Source: Seison nebaliae (taxonomy: Eukaryota; Rotifera; Pararotatoria; Seisonacea; Seisonidae). From it: a DNA stretch of 32,857 bases. The notes under the pieces were generated by a model. The model was not told the origin of the DNA, did not search any database, and was given only the letters and a program-made list of their open reading frames with translations. A program made the position numbers and the translations under genes. Below, one piece after another: positions 1 to 8,978 of the stretch (position 1 is its first letter; each line of letters begins with the position of its first letter). Where the stretch lies: NCBI GenBank assembly GCA_023231475.1, contig JALJEE010000809.1, positions 1 through 32,857 of the forward strand. The letters are read 5' to 3'.

Positions 1-1185
1 TTACCAAGAATCGGGACGGCAAGATTAGAAACGAATCACGGAAAGACAATCAATGTCCACGTAATAAACGACCATGTGTTGCCATTGATGGGAAGGCAAG
101 ACCTGGAAAAATTTGGAGTGCGACTAACATTCGAAGAAAACGAGAAAATCGAAGAGGATTGTACGGAAATATTTTCGAAAGATGATTTTGATTTGGGGCG
201 GATGAAAGATGTTGAGCACAAAATAACATTTCACACTGATTACCAACCTTTTAAAATAAGGAGAAGGAACTTCCCACCATGGAAAGAAGAAGAAATAGAG
301 AGACAAGTCGAAATGATGTTGGATAGGGGAATCATAGAACGATCGGAGTCGGAGTGGAGCAGTGAAGTAGTTTTAGCGAAGAAAGATGGAGGTAAATATC
401 GAGTGTGTGTGGATTATAGGGAGTTAAACAAGCTAACCAAAAAGGATGCTTTTCCGATGCCACGCATATCTGACTTAATAAATCAACTAGGAAGATTTAG
501 ATATTTTTCCGTATTAGATCTATCGAAAGGATGGACGAAAGAAGCAGAAAAGGAGTTCGAGCAAATAAAGAAAGAATTATTGAAGGATATCGAACATGGA
601 TTTCCACAGGAAGATAAAACATTCGATGTATTTAGCGATGCGTCGCAGACGGCAATTGGAGCAGTATTGGAACAAGAGGGCAAGATGATATCATGTTTTT
701 CGAGAAAACTGAGTACGGCCGAAAGGAATTACGCAACGATTGAGAGAGAAACTTTGGCAATGACGGAGGCGGTAAAAAAATCGCATGAATTTTTAGTGAC
801 GAAGAAGTTTAACATATGGACGGATCACAAGCCGTTAACATACATTCGGAAATTTAAACATGGAAATAGCAAAAGGTTGGAAAAATATGCAATGTTCCTT
901 GATGAATACGACTTTAATATTTTCTATCGTCCGGGAAAGAACCACGAAAATGCAGACGCTCTATCAAGAATAGCGTATATTGAAGGTAAATCGGAAGTCG
1001 AGAAGTGGCAAGATGAAAATGAGTGGTGCAGGAGATTGACCGACGAACTAAGAGGAGAAGAAGAGATAATAAGAAATGGGCAATCATGGAGACACAATGA
1101 TGGAGTGATAGAATATTTGATATTGGAGAAATGGTTCACTAATATTCCGGAGGAATATAGCGGAAGTATCAGAACAAATACATGA
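1..1185 (+). pseudogene. Ty3/gypsy pol relic: protease end, truncated RT, RNase H
   Basis: The frame is open from base 1, so this is the 3' part of a polyprotein. The first residues look like the end of a retropepsin domain. Around 370-535 is the start of reverse transcriptase, with the VCVDYRELN block and the LDLSKG block that holds the first catalytic aspartate. At about 531-540 the frame passes directly into the segment that normally precedes RNase H (TKEAEKEFEQIKKEL). The palm with the YxDD box and the thumb are therefore absent. RNase H follows, with FSDAS, ETLA, WTDHKPLTY and the HENADALSR end. The frame stops at 1185, next to a change into the frame that continues downstream. RNase H may be intact, but reverse transcriptase cannot be active. 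Confidence 0.85.
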
Positions 1186-1726
1186 CGAAGACAATGGACA
1201 TCCGTGCACGGAGGAAGAGAACCTGGAAATGAAATTTCTATTAGACGAATTGGAAACGGGCGAAGATGAAGAGGTAATGCTTAATCGGAACGGCAGCAGA
1301 GAGCGAGTAAGGGAGGTAGACGGGGATCGAAACAGAAAGGAGCGAGATAGAGGACAGGTGCGTCTAATTTATAGACGGAAATATGAAAGAATAAAGGATA
1401 TCGAAAATGATCAGCTAGAGGATGGAAACCCGAAGAAGAAATGGTGTTGGTGCCACACAAGTCAAGGAAGGAAGATGATGGTCGAGTGTGAGAATCAAGA
1501 GTGCAACGTAAAATGGTTCCACATTAGTTGTGTCCGGGTGACAAAAAAGGACTTGGCGGGGGACATTAAATGGTTTTGTTCCCCGGAATGCGATCACTAT
1601 GGGCAATTAAAAATAATGGGGGAGAGGTGGAGCGGTGGTGGCTTAGAAGAGCTAAAGAAGAAGATGAGGAAAGAGAAAGCGAGAGATCAAGAGAAGGGCC
1701 TATGTCAAAAAGGAGAGATCGTGTAA
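1142..1726 (+). pseudogene. Retroelement 3' frame with integrase zinc fragment and PHD finger
   Basis: This frame continues the polyprotein after a one-base-type frame change near 1150-1170. Its first residues resemble the His-His half of the integrase zinc-binding region (HDEDNGHP), but the Cys-Cys half and the whole DDE catalytic core are missing. A charged stretch follows. Positions 1442-1591 encode a complete C4HC3 PHD finger: Cys pairs at WCWC, VEC/QEC, a WFH histidine, then ISC, WFC and PEC. Spacing resembles ING-family PHD fingers that read H3 lysine 4 methylation, with a Trp next to the first Cys and the Trp of WFH in place. In Ty3 elements the C-terminus often carries a chromodomain used for targeting; the PHD finger sits where that would be. 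Its function here is inferred. Confidence 0.7.
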
Positions 1727-1746
1727 AGAAAGTGACGAAGGACTAC

Positions 1747-1754
1747 TATAAAAG
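1747..1754 (+). promoter_or_regulatory. TATA-like box in possible 3' LTR
   Basis: TATAAAAG occurs 20 bases after the last retroelement frame and about 80 bases before an AATAAA. That TATA-then-polyA order is what a 3' LTR would show. No second LTR copy is in the window, so this is only a candidate. Confidence 0.25.
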
Positions 1755-1835
1755 AAAAGATCAATTTTATATCTATATATTCATATTTTGTTTTAAGAAT
1801 AAAGAGAGAAATCAAGTGATACTCGTTACACTATC

Positions 1836-1841
1836 AATAAA
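1836..1841 (+). terminator. Poly(A) signal AATAAA of the retroelement
   Basis: A canonical AATAAA lies about 110 bases after the stop codon of the PHD-finger frame. It fits the polyadenylation signal of the element or of its LTR. Confidence 0.4.
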
Positions 1842-1855
1842 ATGTGATTATTAAT

Positions 1856-2255
1856 ATTGAGAAGAATCGATTCCAAATCATTATATGATAGTTGAACAAC
1901 CTTAATTTCCCTAATTTGATATAATTTGAAATCAGTAATATATAATAATAGAATTATATATTATATAGGGTTGATGGACTTGATTAATTTCGAATTAACT
2001 TCATTAGAACATTTCTATAGTTCCTGTAGTTTCCATAATCTATTTTCTTGAAAGTTTTTCAATCGAATTCGTAGAATGTTTGGCGTACACTTATAATATT
2101 CTTTCATTTATTTTAATTATTTATTTGGTAAAATTTATAAAGAACTTTTTATCATCGAATTATTGTTATTTTTAGTGAAAGATTAAGTGAAATTTGAAAG
2201 TTGAGAAGAAGATTCGAAGGAATAATAATAAAGTAAATTTGGTGGTAGAATCAGA
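1856..2255. other. Intergenic, AT-rich
   Basis: This 400-base stretch between the retroelement and the MED21-like gene has no open frame of note and no RNA gene that I recognise. It must hold the 5' flank of the MED21-like gene. The only structure I see is the short inverted repeat listed separately. Confidence 0.6.
1937..1962. repeat. Perfect 10-bp inverted repeat with 6-base loop
   Basis: AATATATAAT at 1937-1946 is matched by its exact reverse complement at 1953-1962. In such AT-rich sequence a hairpin like this can arise by chance. It lies close to the presumed retroelement end but has no clear role. Confidence 0.5.
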
Positions 2256-2963
2256 ATGTCTGATCTCATTTCTCAAATTCAGGAGAAAGTGAATACTTTG
2301 GGAGCGATTATGACAAATGCAACGGGTATCATGAAAGAAACGATGCCTATTGGAAGTATGGATAAAGTGATGAATGATTTAATGAAAAGAAGAGGAAAAG
2401 CGAAAGCTCTTCGAGAAATGGGCAATCTCTCAAAAAAACATTCAGAAGGGAAGAAGGATGAAGAAATAGAAGACGAAGAAGAACTTGCGAAAAAAATCAT
2501 CAAACAAAAAATGAAAACGACAATTGATGAAAGAATTAATTCGAATTCAATAATTCAACTTCTTGATCGTGAATTTGGTGATCCTACATATATCGGATTA
2601 ACGAAAGAACAAGAAGAGAAGATTGAGAAGAACGTTGTCGATTTTTCCGTTCATTTCGGAGTGACTTTCTGTGAGATTGCCGATTTAATTGATCATCTTC
2701 CAATCGATAGTGATCTGTCATCGAAAGTGTATTGGGAGAAGTTAAAGGAACATATCGATCAGGACACAGATGCAAATGATGAAATTTTCCAGAAATTATT
2801 GAACGATGTGAATAGGGCGAGAAGATTTCTTCTCCTTCTTCAACAACAAGACAATTTGATGACTCATAAAATTCTCGATCTTCAGAAATATATGAATGCA
2901 AATTTTATGGATGGTGCTCTACATAAATTCGTATATCATTGTCAGAATGTTAAGAAGAAATAA
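2256..2963 (+). CDS. MED21: Mediator subunit 21-like protein
   Basis: Single-exon gene of 235 codons. The first 27 residues match the opening of MED21 (short leader, Gln-rich helix, a conserved N-A-x-G-I/V turn). Residues about 122-215 match the rest of MED21, including LIDHLP at 144-149 where animal MED21 has LIDSLP, followed by the long closing helix. MED21 pairs with MED7 in the hinge of the Mediator middle module and contacts RNA polymerase II. Animal MED21 is usually about 145 residues; here roughly 75 extra residues, Lys/Glu-rich and probably helical, sit between the two halves at about 40-115. There is no stop or splice signal that would remove them. The assignment rests on remembered family features, not an alignment. 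The next gene starts 221 bases downstream in the same direction. Confidence 0.65.
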   Translation: MSDLISQIQEKVNTLGAIMTNATGIMKETMPIGSMDKVMNDLMKRRGKAKALREMGNLSKKHSEGKKDEEIEDEEELAKKIIKQKMKTTIDERINSNSIIQLLDREFGDPTYIGLTKEQEEKIEKNVVDFSVHFGVTFCEIADLIDHLPIDSDLSSKVYWEKLKEHIDQDTDANDEIFQKLLNDVNRARRFLLLLQQQDNLMTHKILDLQKYMNANFMDGALHKFVYHCQNVKKK

Positions 2964-2965
2964 AA
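2960..2965 (+). terminator. AATAAA overlapping the MED21-like stop codon
   Basis: AATAAA spans the TAA stop codon at 2961-2963. If it is the poly(A) signal, the 3' UTR is only about 20 bases long. No better signal follows before the next gene. Confidence 0.35.
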
Positions 2966-3184
2966 GAAATTATAAAAAGAAATATTATATTTCGAAAAAG
3001 TTTCTAAAAACATATTTGATAGAAGAATGGGAAAAGAGAATGAGGAAGTTTTAACGGGATATACGATCGTTCTAAAAGAAAGAAAAAGGTGAAGTTAAAA
3101 TCATTTTCAATTTCATTTCCTTTTTCTCAATTAGACAAGAATTTCCTTTTAAAAATTAATTAATCACTATTTATCTGTTTGAAC

Positions 3185-4373
3185 ATGTTCCAAGTGAATA
3201 CCGTCATCTCTACCATCGCCATTCCGAAGGATATGACACAAGAATTGAAGAAGTCCCTAAATATTATTGAAATTCAACATTTGTCGGAAGAGGAGAAATA
3301 TGAAGAAATTGTGAAACATAAAAGTTGCTCTTGAAATTTTTTGGTTGTTTGTTTATTTCATTCCGTTTTCAACATGAGAAGATTCATGTTTAGGCATTCT
3401 ATGTAGTGTTAATTTCAAAGTAACTAAAGAATTGCTTGGGAAACTTGACCAATTGAAAGTTTCTCTTTGTTTACCTTTGATTTTTTTTCGACAGTATCTT
3501 TCTTTCAGGTCGTATCAACGGCGTCTGTAGGAATCGATCACATCGATATTGGAGAATGTCAGAAATTGAATATTGCTGTTGGAAATACTCCAGGTATTTT
3601 GGATGATGCTACAGCTAATTTGACGATAGCGCTTCTCTTGGCAGTTTTAAGGTTTTAAGTTCAATTATCAATTGAAATAATGAGGAAATTGAAATGTAGG
3701 AGAATACCAGAAGGAATAAATGCGGTAAAAAGTGAAAATGGATGGAAAGCGGCACCTGATATGTTTTGGTTGACGGGCGGAAGTATTACTGGTCGAACAA
3801 TTGGTATATTAGGAATGGGAAGAATAGGAAAAGCAATTTGTCAACGACTCGTAGGCTTCGCACCGAAGAAGATAATTTACACGAGATCTAATTCTAAACA
3901 TGTCGTTCAATCGATGTATGATTTGAAGTCGAATTATTTTAATAGTCTCGCTATTCCAATCGAACAATTAGGATCGAATAATGATTTATTTAAATATTCG
4001 GATATTCTAATCATTTCTTGTCCTCTCACTGATGAGACGAGGAAATTGGTCAATAAGTTTCTCATTTCTCATCTTCATTTTATTCCTCATTTGAGTTTAA
4101 AGGAAGAGTTTAGCAATGATGAAATCGACATCTGTTCTTATAAATATTTCGAGAGGTGGAGTCATCGATCAGGAAGCATTAATCGAAGCACTTAAGATGC
4201 GAAGGATCGCTGCAGTCGGTTTAGACGTCTGTTCACCAGAACCGATATCACCATCACATGAATTGGTGAAATTAGATAATTGTGTAATGCTACCACATAT
4301 CGGATCGGCAGAGGTGGAATGTCGACGAGCGATGATTCGGAAAGCATTAGATACCATCATTCAATACGTTTAA
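3185..4373 (+). CDS. GRHPR: Glyoxylate/hydroxypyruvate reductase (D-2-hydroxyacid dehydrogenase)
   Basis: Five exons, 3185-3323, 3394-3458, 3509-3651, 3700-4056 and 4103-4373, keep one frame and give 324 residues, close to human GRHPR (328). The enzyme reduces glyoxylate and hydroxypyruvate to glycolate and D-glycerate with NAD(P)H, keeping glyoxylate from becoming oxalate. The NAD-binding motif GMGRIG is at 154-159. The catalytic Arg-Glu-His set of the family is present: R252 in NISRGG, E281 in SPEP and H300 in PHIGS. The loop STASVGIDHID is also family-typical. Introns are 70, 50, 48 and 46 nt, all GTT...AG. In the last intron the acceptor at 4102 keeps frame, while the tempting TTTAG a few bases later does not. 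The protein ends shortly after the last helix, without the short tail of the mammalian enzyme. Confidence 0.9.
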
Positions 4374-4377
4374 AAAG

Positions 4378-4383
4378 GTAAGC
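4378..4383 (+). other. Consensus 5' splice site just after the GRHPR stop
   Basis: AAG|GTAAGC begins 4 bases after the GRHPR stop codon. It is a far better match to the general animal donor consensus than any of the donors placed inside coding regions here. It could start a 3'-UTR intron, or be chance. Confidence 0.25.
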
Positions 4384-4418
4384 TTTCTTCATCCATGAGA
4401 ATGATTTGGTTATAAGAG

Positions 4419-4424
4419 AATAAA
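4419..4424 (+). terminator. Poly(A) signal of GRHPR
   Basis: AATAAA lies 46 bases past the GRHPR stop and about 120 bases before the ALKBH8 start codon. Position and sequence fit a polyadenylation signal. Confidence 0.5.
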
Positions 4425-4542
4425 AATTAAAAATAATTAAATTTTTGATTTAAATTATCGAAAGAAAAATTGGAGGGTCGATTAATTGAAGAATTAAAAG
4501 AGAAATAAATCGTTTTCCATATTTTTCGTTTTCCGTAAATTG

Positions 4543-6528
4543 ATGAGTGGGAGAGATATGAAACGACGAAAGAGAAATGAGAAGAAATTGAAATTTCTCA
4601 ATGAGAGATATGGAATTCATTTTTCTGATTCTCTTACTAATTATCTGGTGATTGGGAATATGGGAATGCTTTTCTCTCATTCACGTCAACATGTCTCCGA
4701 AGAGATTATTTCAATTTTGAATTCATCACAATTATTAAATGATAACCGTTCAACAACAACAACAACAAGAGAAGAAGAAGAAGAAGATGATAATAATAAT
4801 AATAAGATAATGATGAAGAAGAAGAATTTGAGAATGGAAGAAATTCAAATAATTATGCCGTTTAATTCACCATATATTCTCATTAAATTTCCAACGGTTG
4901 AATTAACCGAATTATTCTTAAATTTCTTAATTCATTCTCGTTACGGATCATTCGTTCATGAAGATGTATGGTTGAATGAAATGAAAGAAAAGAAAAGAAA
5001 AAAAGAGAATGTGAGAGAGATAGAGGGATTGAATTTGTTGAGAGAGGTGTTAAAAGATGAGAGAGAAATCGAATGTCTCTGGTCTCTTTTCCTCTTGTCA
5101 CGAGAGAAACATGTTCAATTGAATAATCGAACTGTCTTACATTTTGGTAAGCGTTTCAATTATTCTGATAATTCTGCCACTACAATCAATGAAGCAATTC
5201 CTCAAATTCTCTTAAATCTCATTCGACCTTATTCATCTCAATTGCCTAATCAATGTACGATTAATGCTTATCGATATGGTGATCAAATACCACCACATGT
5301 CGATGATGTGAATCATTATGATGGAACGATATTCTCCTTCAGTTTAGGCGAATCAATTTCCATAAACTTCCAATCTATTGAAGATAATTCGAAAAAATTT
5401 TCATTAATTCTTCCTAACAATTCCCTTCTGATCATGAGAGGTGATAGTCGATACAAATGGAAACATTCCATCAAAATGGATTATCCACAAAACGTCTTTT
5501 CACTTACTCAATATCATGACGAACAATTCAAAAGATTATCATTCACCTTCCGTCGATTTTCTCCAAATATTCCGAATGTTGATTCCGATCTCATTCTTTC
5601 TGATCGATTGGCGAGTGTCGTTGAAGAGCGATATGTTCGTGAAGTTTATGAACAAATCGCTTCTCATTTCAGTGATACTCGACATTCGTGGTGGGGAGTA
5701 GTTCAACGATTCCTTCAGCGATATCTCAAATATCCTTTTGTCACTCTCATCGATGTGGGTTGTGGAAATGGAAAATATATGAGATGGAAATTGAATGAAT
5801 TCAATCCCAATTCATTTTATCATCATATCGGAATTGATTTCTCTCGTCAATTATTGAATGAAGCTAAACGAGAAATGTTTGAAGAAAGTGATGATAAATT
5901 CACTTGTCATTCATTTGATTTAATTCAAGGTAATTCACTAAATATGTCACTCGTTTCCGGTTGTGGCGATGTGATTATATCAATTGCTGTTCTTCATCAC
6001 ATTTCTACCACACCTCGTCGCATCCAATTTCTTAACGAATTAATGAGATTATTATCGACGGATGGTAAAGCTCTAATTACCGTTTGGTCGAACAATCAAC
6101 AACATTCGACATATGCGACATGTCACGAATCGAATGAAACGAAACGTCATCAAACAACATCATGTCATGACGATAATGCATCAATGACGGTAAATGAGAA
6201 GGCTGAAACGGTTAGAATAATATCGGATGACGGTGCGAAAGAGAGTGAAATATTATTGCCAATTCAAAAAGAGAAGAAATCATTTAATTTCGATGATAAT
6301 CTCGTACCATGGAAACGGAAAATTACCGAATCATCTTATCAGACATTCCTACGCTATTATCATGTTTTCGAAATGGAAGAGATTTATAATTTAATTAAAT
6401 TACACAACGAGCAACATCCCAACCGACATATCCACATTAATGATTTATTTTGGGAGGAAGGTAACTGGTGTTTTATTCTCTCTCATTCTAATAAATCCAT
6501 TTTAATTGGAGGACAAAGATCATTATGA
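4543..6528 (+). CDS. ALKBH8: Alkylated DNA repair protein AlkB homolog 8 (tRNA wobble-uridine methyltransferase/hydroxylase)
   Basis: Intronless gene; the first ATG at 4543 gives 661 residues, near human ALKBH8 (664). The protein completes mcm5U at the tRNA wobble position and then hydroxylates it. Domain order matches: N-terminal basic helix and RRM (about 15-125), AlkB dioxygenase (about 190-340) and SAM methyltransferase (about 360-655). The AlkB iron ligands are H252, D254 and H308, and the 2-oxoglutarate-binding arginines follow in RLSFTFRRF. The methyltransferase has DVGCGNGKY near 405, the SIAVLHH motif, and the C-terminal RYYHVF and EEGNWCFIL blocks. The RRM is interrupted by a low-complexity Thr/Glu/Asp/Asn stretch at about 70-90. 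The cysteine cluster that binds zinc between the AlkB and methyltransferase domains of the human protein is absent. The start lies 169 bases after the GRHPR stop, same strand. Confidence 0.92.
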   Translation: MSGRDMKRRKRNEKKLKFLNERYGIHFSDSLTNYLVIGNMGMLFSHSRQHVSEEIISILNSSQLLNDNRSTTTTTREEEEEDDNNNNKIMMKKKNLRMEEIQIIMPFNSPYILIKFPTVELTELFLNFLIHSRYGSFVHEDVWLNEMKEKKRKKENVREIEGLNLLREVLKDEREIECLWSLFLLSREKHVQLNNRTVLHFGKRFNYSDNSATTINEAIPQILLNLIRPYSSQLPNQCTINAYRYGDQIPPHVDDVNHYDGTIFSFSLGESISINFQSIEDNSKKFSLILPNNSLLIMRGDSRYKWKHSIKMDYPQNVFSLTQYHDEQFKRLSFTFRRFSPNIPNVDSDLILSDRLASVVEERYVREVYEQIASHFSDTRHSWWGVVQRFLQRYLKYPFVTLIDVGCGNGKYMRWKLNEFNPNSFYHHIGIDFSRQLLNEAKREMFEESDDKFTCHSFDLIQGNSLNMSLVSGCGDVIISIAVLHHISTTPRRIQFLNELMRLLSTDGKALITVWSNNQQHSTYATCHESNETKRHQTTSCHDDNASMTVNEKAETVRIISDDGAKESEILLPIQKEKKSFNFDDNLVPWKRKITESSYQTFLRYYHVFEMEEIYNLIKLHNEQHPNRHIHINDLFWEEGNWCFILSHSNKSILIGGQRSL

Positions 6529-7251
6529 AGAATTTTCTATTGATCGTCATTTGGAAGAATTATTTCATTCTAATGAATTCTTATAAATTATTCATAATTC
6601 AATCTCCGTTGGAGGAGGAGAAGATATATAATCGAAATAATGAAAATTAATGGTAGAAGATAATTGTGTTATTTATAGCAAAAAGGAAATGACGAAGAGA
6701 ATAATAGAATTTATATAGAGTCTATATGATAAATGATAGGTGAATATTTATTATGAAGATTGAAGGACATTAACCGTTTCAATTATTGTTGATTTCATAA
6801 TCGATAATTTAACATGCCACAACTCTCACTATTATATATGTCATTATTCTTTTTTAAGAGGAATTGAAAGATGTTTTATTCGTCAAATTATTTATAAATC
6901 ATTTTTCATATATAATCCTCGTTATTCCCTCCCTCCATTCGTTCGTTCGTTCATTTGTCAATGAGAGTGGTGAGAGACAGTTATATTGAAAAAGTGATGA
7001 TTATAAACGATGATGCTATTATGATAATTTTATGATTTTATTATTTTCATTTCTTCCCATTAAATCTTTCATTTATTACATCTACAATAACGTATCATTC
7101 AATCATTCATTCTTTATTGGACAGAAGTTTATTATATTTCTTCAAATCAACATTTTAGCATATATATATATATATATATATATAAATATATACATCTTCC
7201 AAATAACATTACCATCACCTCCATCATCACCATCGTAATCATCAATAGGAG
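6529..7251. other. Intergenic region upstream of ALAS
   Basis: About 720 bases of AT-rich DNA hold the ALKBH8 3' end and the ALAS 5' flank. I see short pyrimidine-rich runs, a TTCG repeated several times near 6945, and a TA repeat (listed separately). I found no CAGTG-loop hairpin of the iron-responsive-element type near the ALAS start, no RNA gene and no convincing coding frame. Confidence 0.6.
7161..7184. repeat. (TA)12 microsatellite
   Basis: Twelve perfect TA units end 67 bases before the ALAS start codon, so they probably lie in its promoter or 5' UTR. Such tracts vary in length between individuals. Confidence 0.95.
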
Positions 7252-8978
7252 ATGAATTGTCCGTTTATTTCACGAATTCCCATTGGCATCGTGCGGAGTT
7301 ATGCACCATTCATCATGAAATTTGCTGTGAAATGTCCATTCATTCGTCGTATGTCATCTGCTGTTATTCCACCATCAGAACCGACGAACAAATCATTAAA
7401 TTGTGTCGATTGTAAATGTAGAGACGCGGGTGGCGAATTCAATAATTTCACTGAACTGAATTGTCCATATCTGAGGAAATCGATAGATCAATCAGATTGT
7501 GAGGAATTAGACGCGGCACAATGTCCATATCTCAATTCAGTATCCGTTCGACAAAAACAAATAAAAGGGAAAGAAGAAATCATTGAAGTGAAGACGATTC
7601 CGCGACAACGAGAAGAATCGCCGAACAAATTGATGAGAATGGATCGTCAACTGTCATTCGATTACAAAAATTTATTTGAGAAGAAAATTAATGAGAAGAA
7701 AAACGACGATTCTTATCGTGTTTTCCGTCAGATCGATAAGAGAACCGATTCATTTCCATCAGTTTCTCATCACTCCACAAACAAAAACAATAATCAAGTT
7801 GTTGTTTGGTGCAGTAACGATTATTTAGGATTGGGTACACATCCATTTGTTCGAGAGAAATCGATTAAAGCCATCGAAGATATTGGAACGAGTTCAGGTG
7901 GAACGAGAAATATTTCCGGGACGTTACCTTTACATGTTGAATTAGAGAGATCATTAGCGAATTTGCATGAGAAAGAATCGGCATTACTCTTCACTTCCTG
8001 CTACGTCGCTAATGACACGACACTTTACACTTTAGGGAAATTATTACCGAATTGTCAAATTTATTCTGATTCAGGAAATCATGCATCTATGATTCAAGGT
8101 ATACGGACAAGTGGTACAGAAAAATTCATTTTCCGTCATAACGACCCCCAACATCTCGACGAGTTATTGAAAAAAGTTTAATTTTCTCATATAATTATTT
8201 CCTAATTAATTTTAATTTTCTCTTTTTATAAAAGAATGGAAAAGATGGTCGACCGAAAATTGTCGCTTTCGAATCGGTCCATTCAATGGATGGATCTATT
8301 TGTCCCATCGAACAAATGTGCGATGTAGCTCATCGTCATGGAGCGATAACGTTCGTAGATGAAGTTCATGCTGTCGGTTTATATGGAAAGAGTGGTGGAG
8401 GCATCTCTCAATTATACGATATTCAACAACATTGTGATATTATCACAGGTACGATGGGAAAAGCTTTTGGAAATGTTGGTGGATATATTACTGGTAATTC
8501 ACTTTTAATCGATGTAATTCGATCTTATGCTTCTGGATTCATTTTCACTACATCATTACCACCATCTGTATTAGCTGGTGGTATTGCTGCTATTAAGATT
8601 AGTGGAGGAGCAGAAGGCAGATTATTAAGAGAGAGACATCAGAAAAATGTTGCTTATCTTAAACAACGTTTATGTGTGGATTATGGATTGCCTGTAATTC
8701 CTTCAATTTCTCATATTATTCCAGTACATGTTGGTCATCCGAAAATTTGTACTGACATCTGTAATCGATTATATCATAAACATCAGATTTATGTCCAACC
8801 TATAAATTATCCAACAGTTGCTAAAGGTGAAGAACGATTACGCCTTGTACCAACACCACTTCATTCGAAGGAGATGATGAATGATTTGTGTGACGCTTTA
8901 TCAGAATGTTGGTCAAATGTTACAAGTGAAAAGAAAGAGATATCTCAATTCAAACAAAGTGTAATAATGACAAATTAA
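7252..8978 (+). CDS. ALAS: 5-aminolevulinate synthase, mitochondrial
   Basis: Two exons, 7252-8175 and 8235-8978, separated by a 59-nt GTTTAA...AAG intron, encode 555 residues. The enzyme condenses glycine and succinyl-CoA with pyridoxal phosphate, the first and limiting step of heme synthesis in the mitochondrial matrix. The catalytic core starts near 130 and carries VWCSNDYLG, GGTRNISGT, SGNHASMIQGIR, FVDEVHAVGLYG, and TGTMGKAFG with the PLP lysine K384. The N-terminal 110 residues are an Arg-containing targeting region with four Cys-Pro heme-regulatory motifs (C3, C28, C71, C91), each followed by an aromatic residue. In vertebrate ALAS1, heme bound at such motifs blocks import and promotes degradation, so feedback by heme is likely here. 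The C-terminus is shorter than in vertebrates. The gene converges on VPS34. Confidence 0.95.

Larger units (their letters stand above)
1..1855 (+). mobile_element. Degenerate Ty3/gypsy-like LTR retroelement, 3' part
   Basis: The region reads in the order expected of a Ty3/gypsy pol gene: end of a protease, beginning of reverse transcriptase, RNase H, a fragment of the integrase zinc region, then a C-terminal PHD finger. The 5' end is outside the window. Two internal losses and a frame change make it non-autonomous. A TATA-like box and an AATAAA lie just past the last open frame, where a 3' LTR would be, but without the 5' LTR the boundary cannot be fixed, so the right end is approximate. The G-rich purine composition of this stretch differs from the host genes to its right. 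Confidence 0.8.

Noticed and set aside
2584-2901. 105-codon minus-strand frame over the MED21-like gene
   Set aside because: It overlaps the conserved C-terminal half of the MED21-like protein and has no recognisable features.
7032-7238. Plus-strand frame upstream of ALAS
   Set aside because: It is low-complexity Ile/Tyr/Phe/Ser sequence running through the TA repeat and not joined in frame to ALAS.
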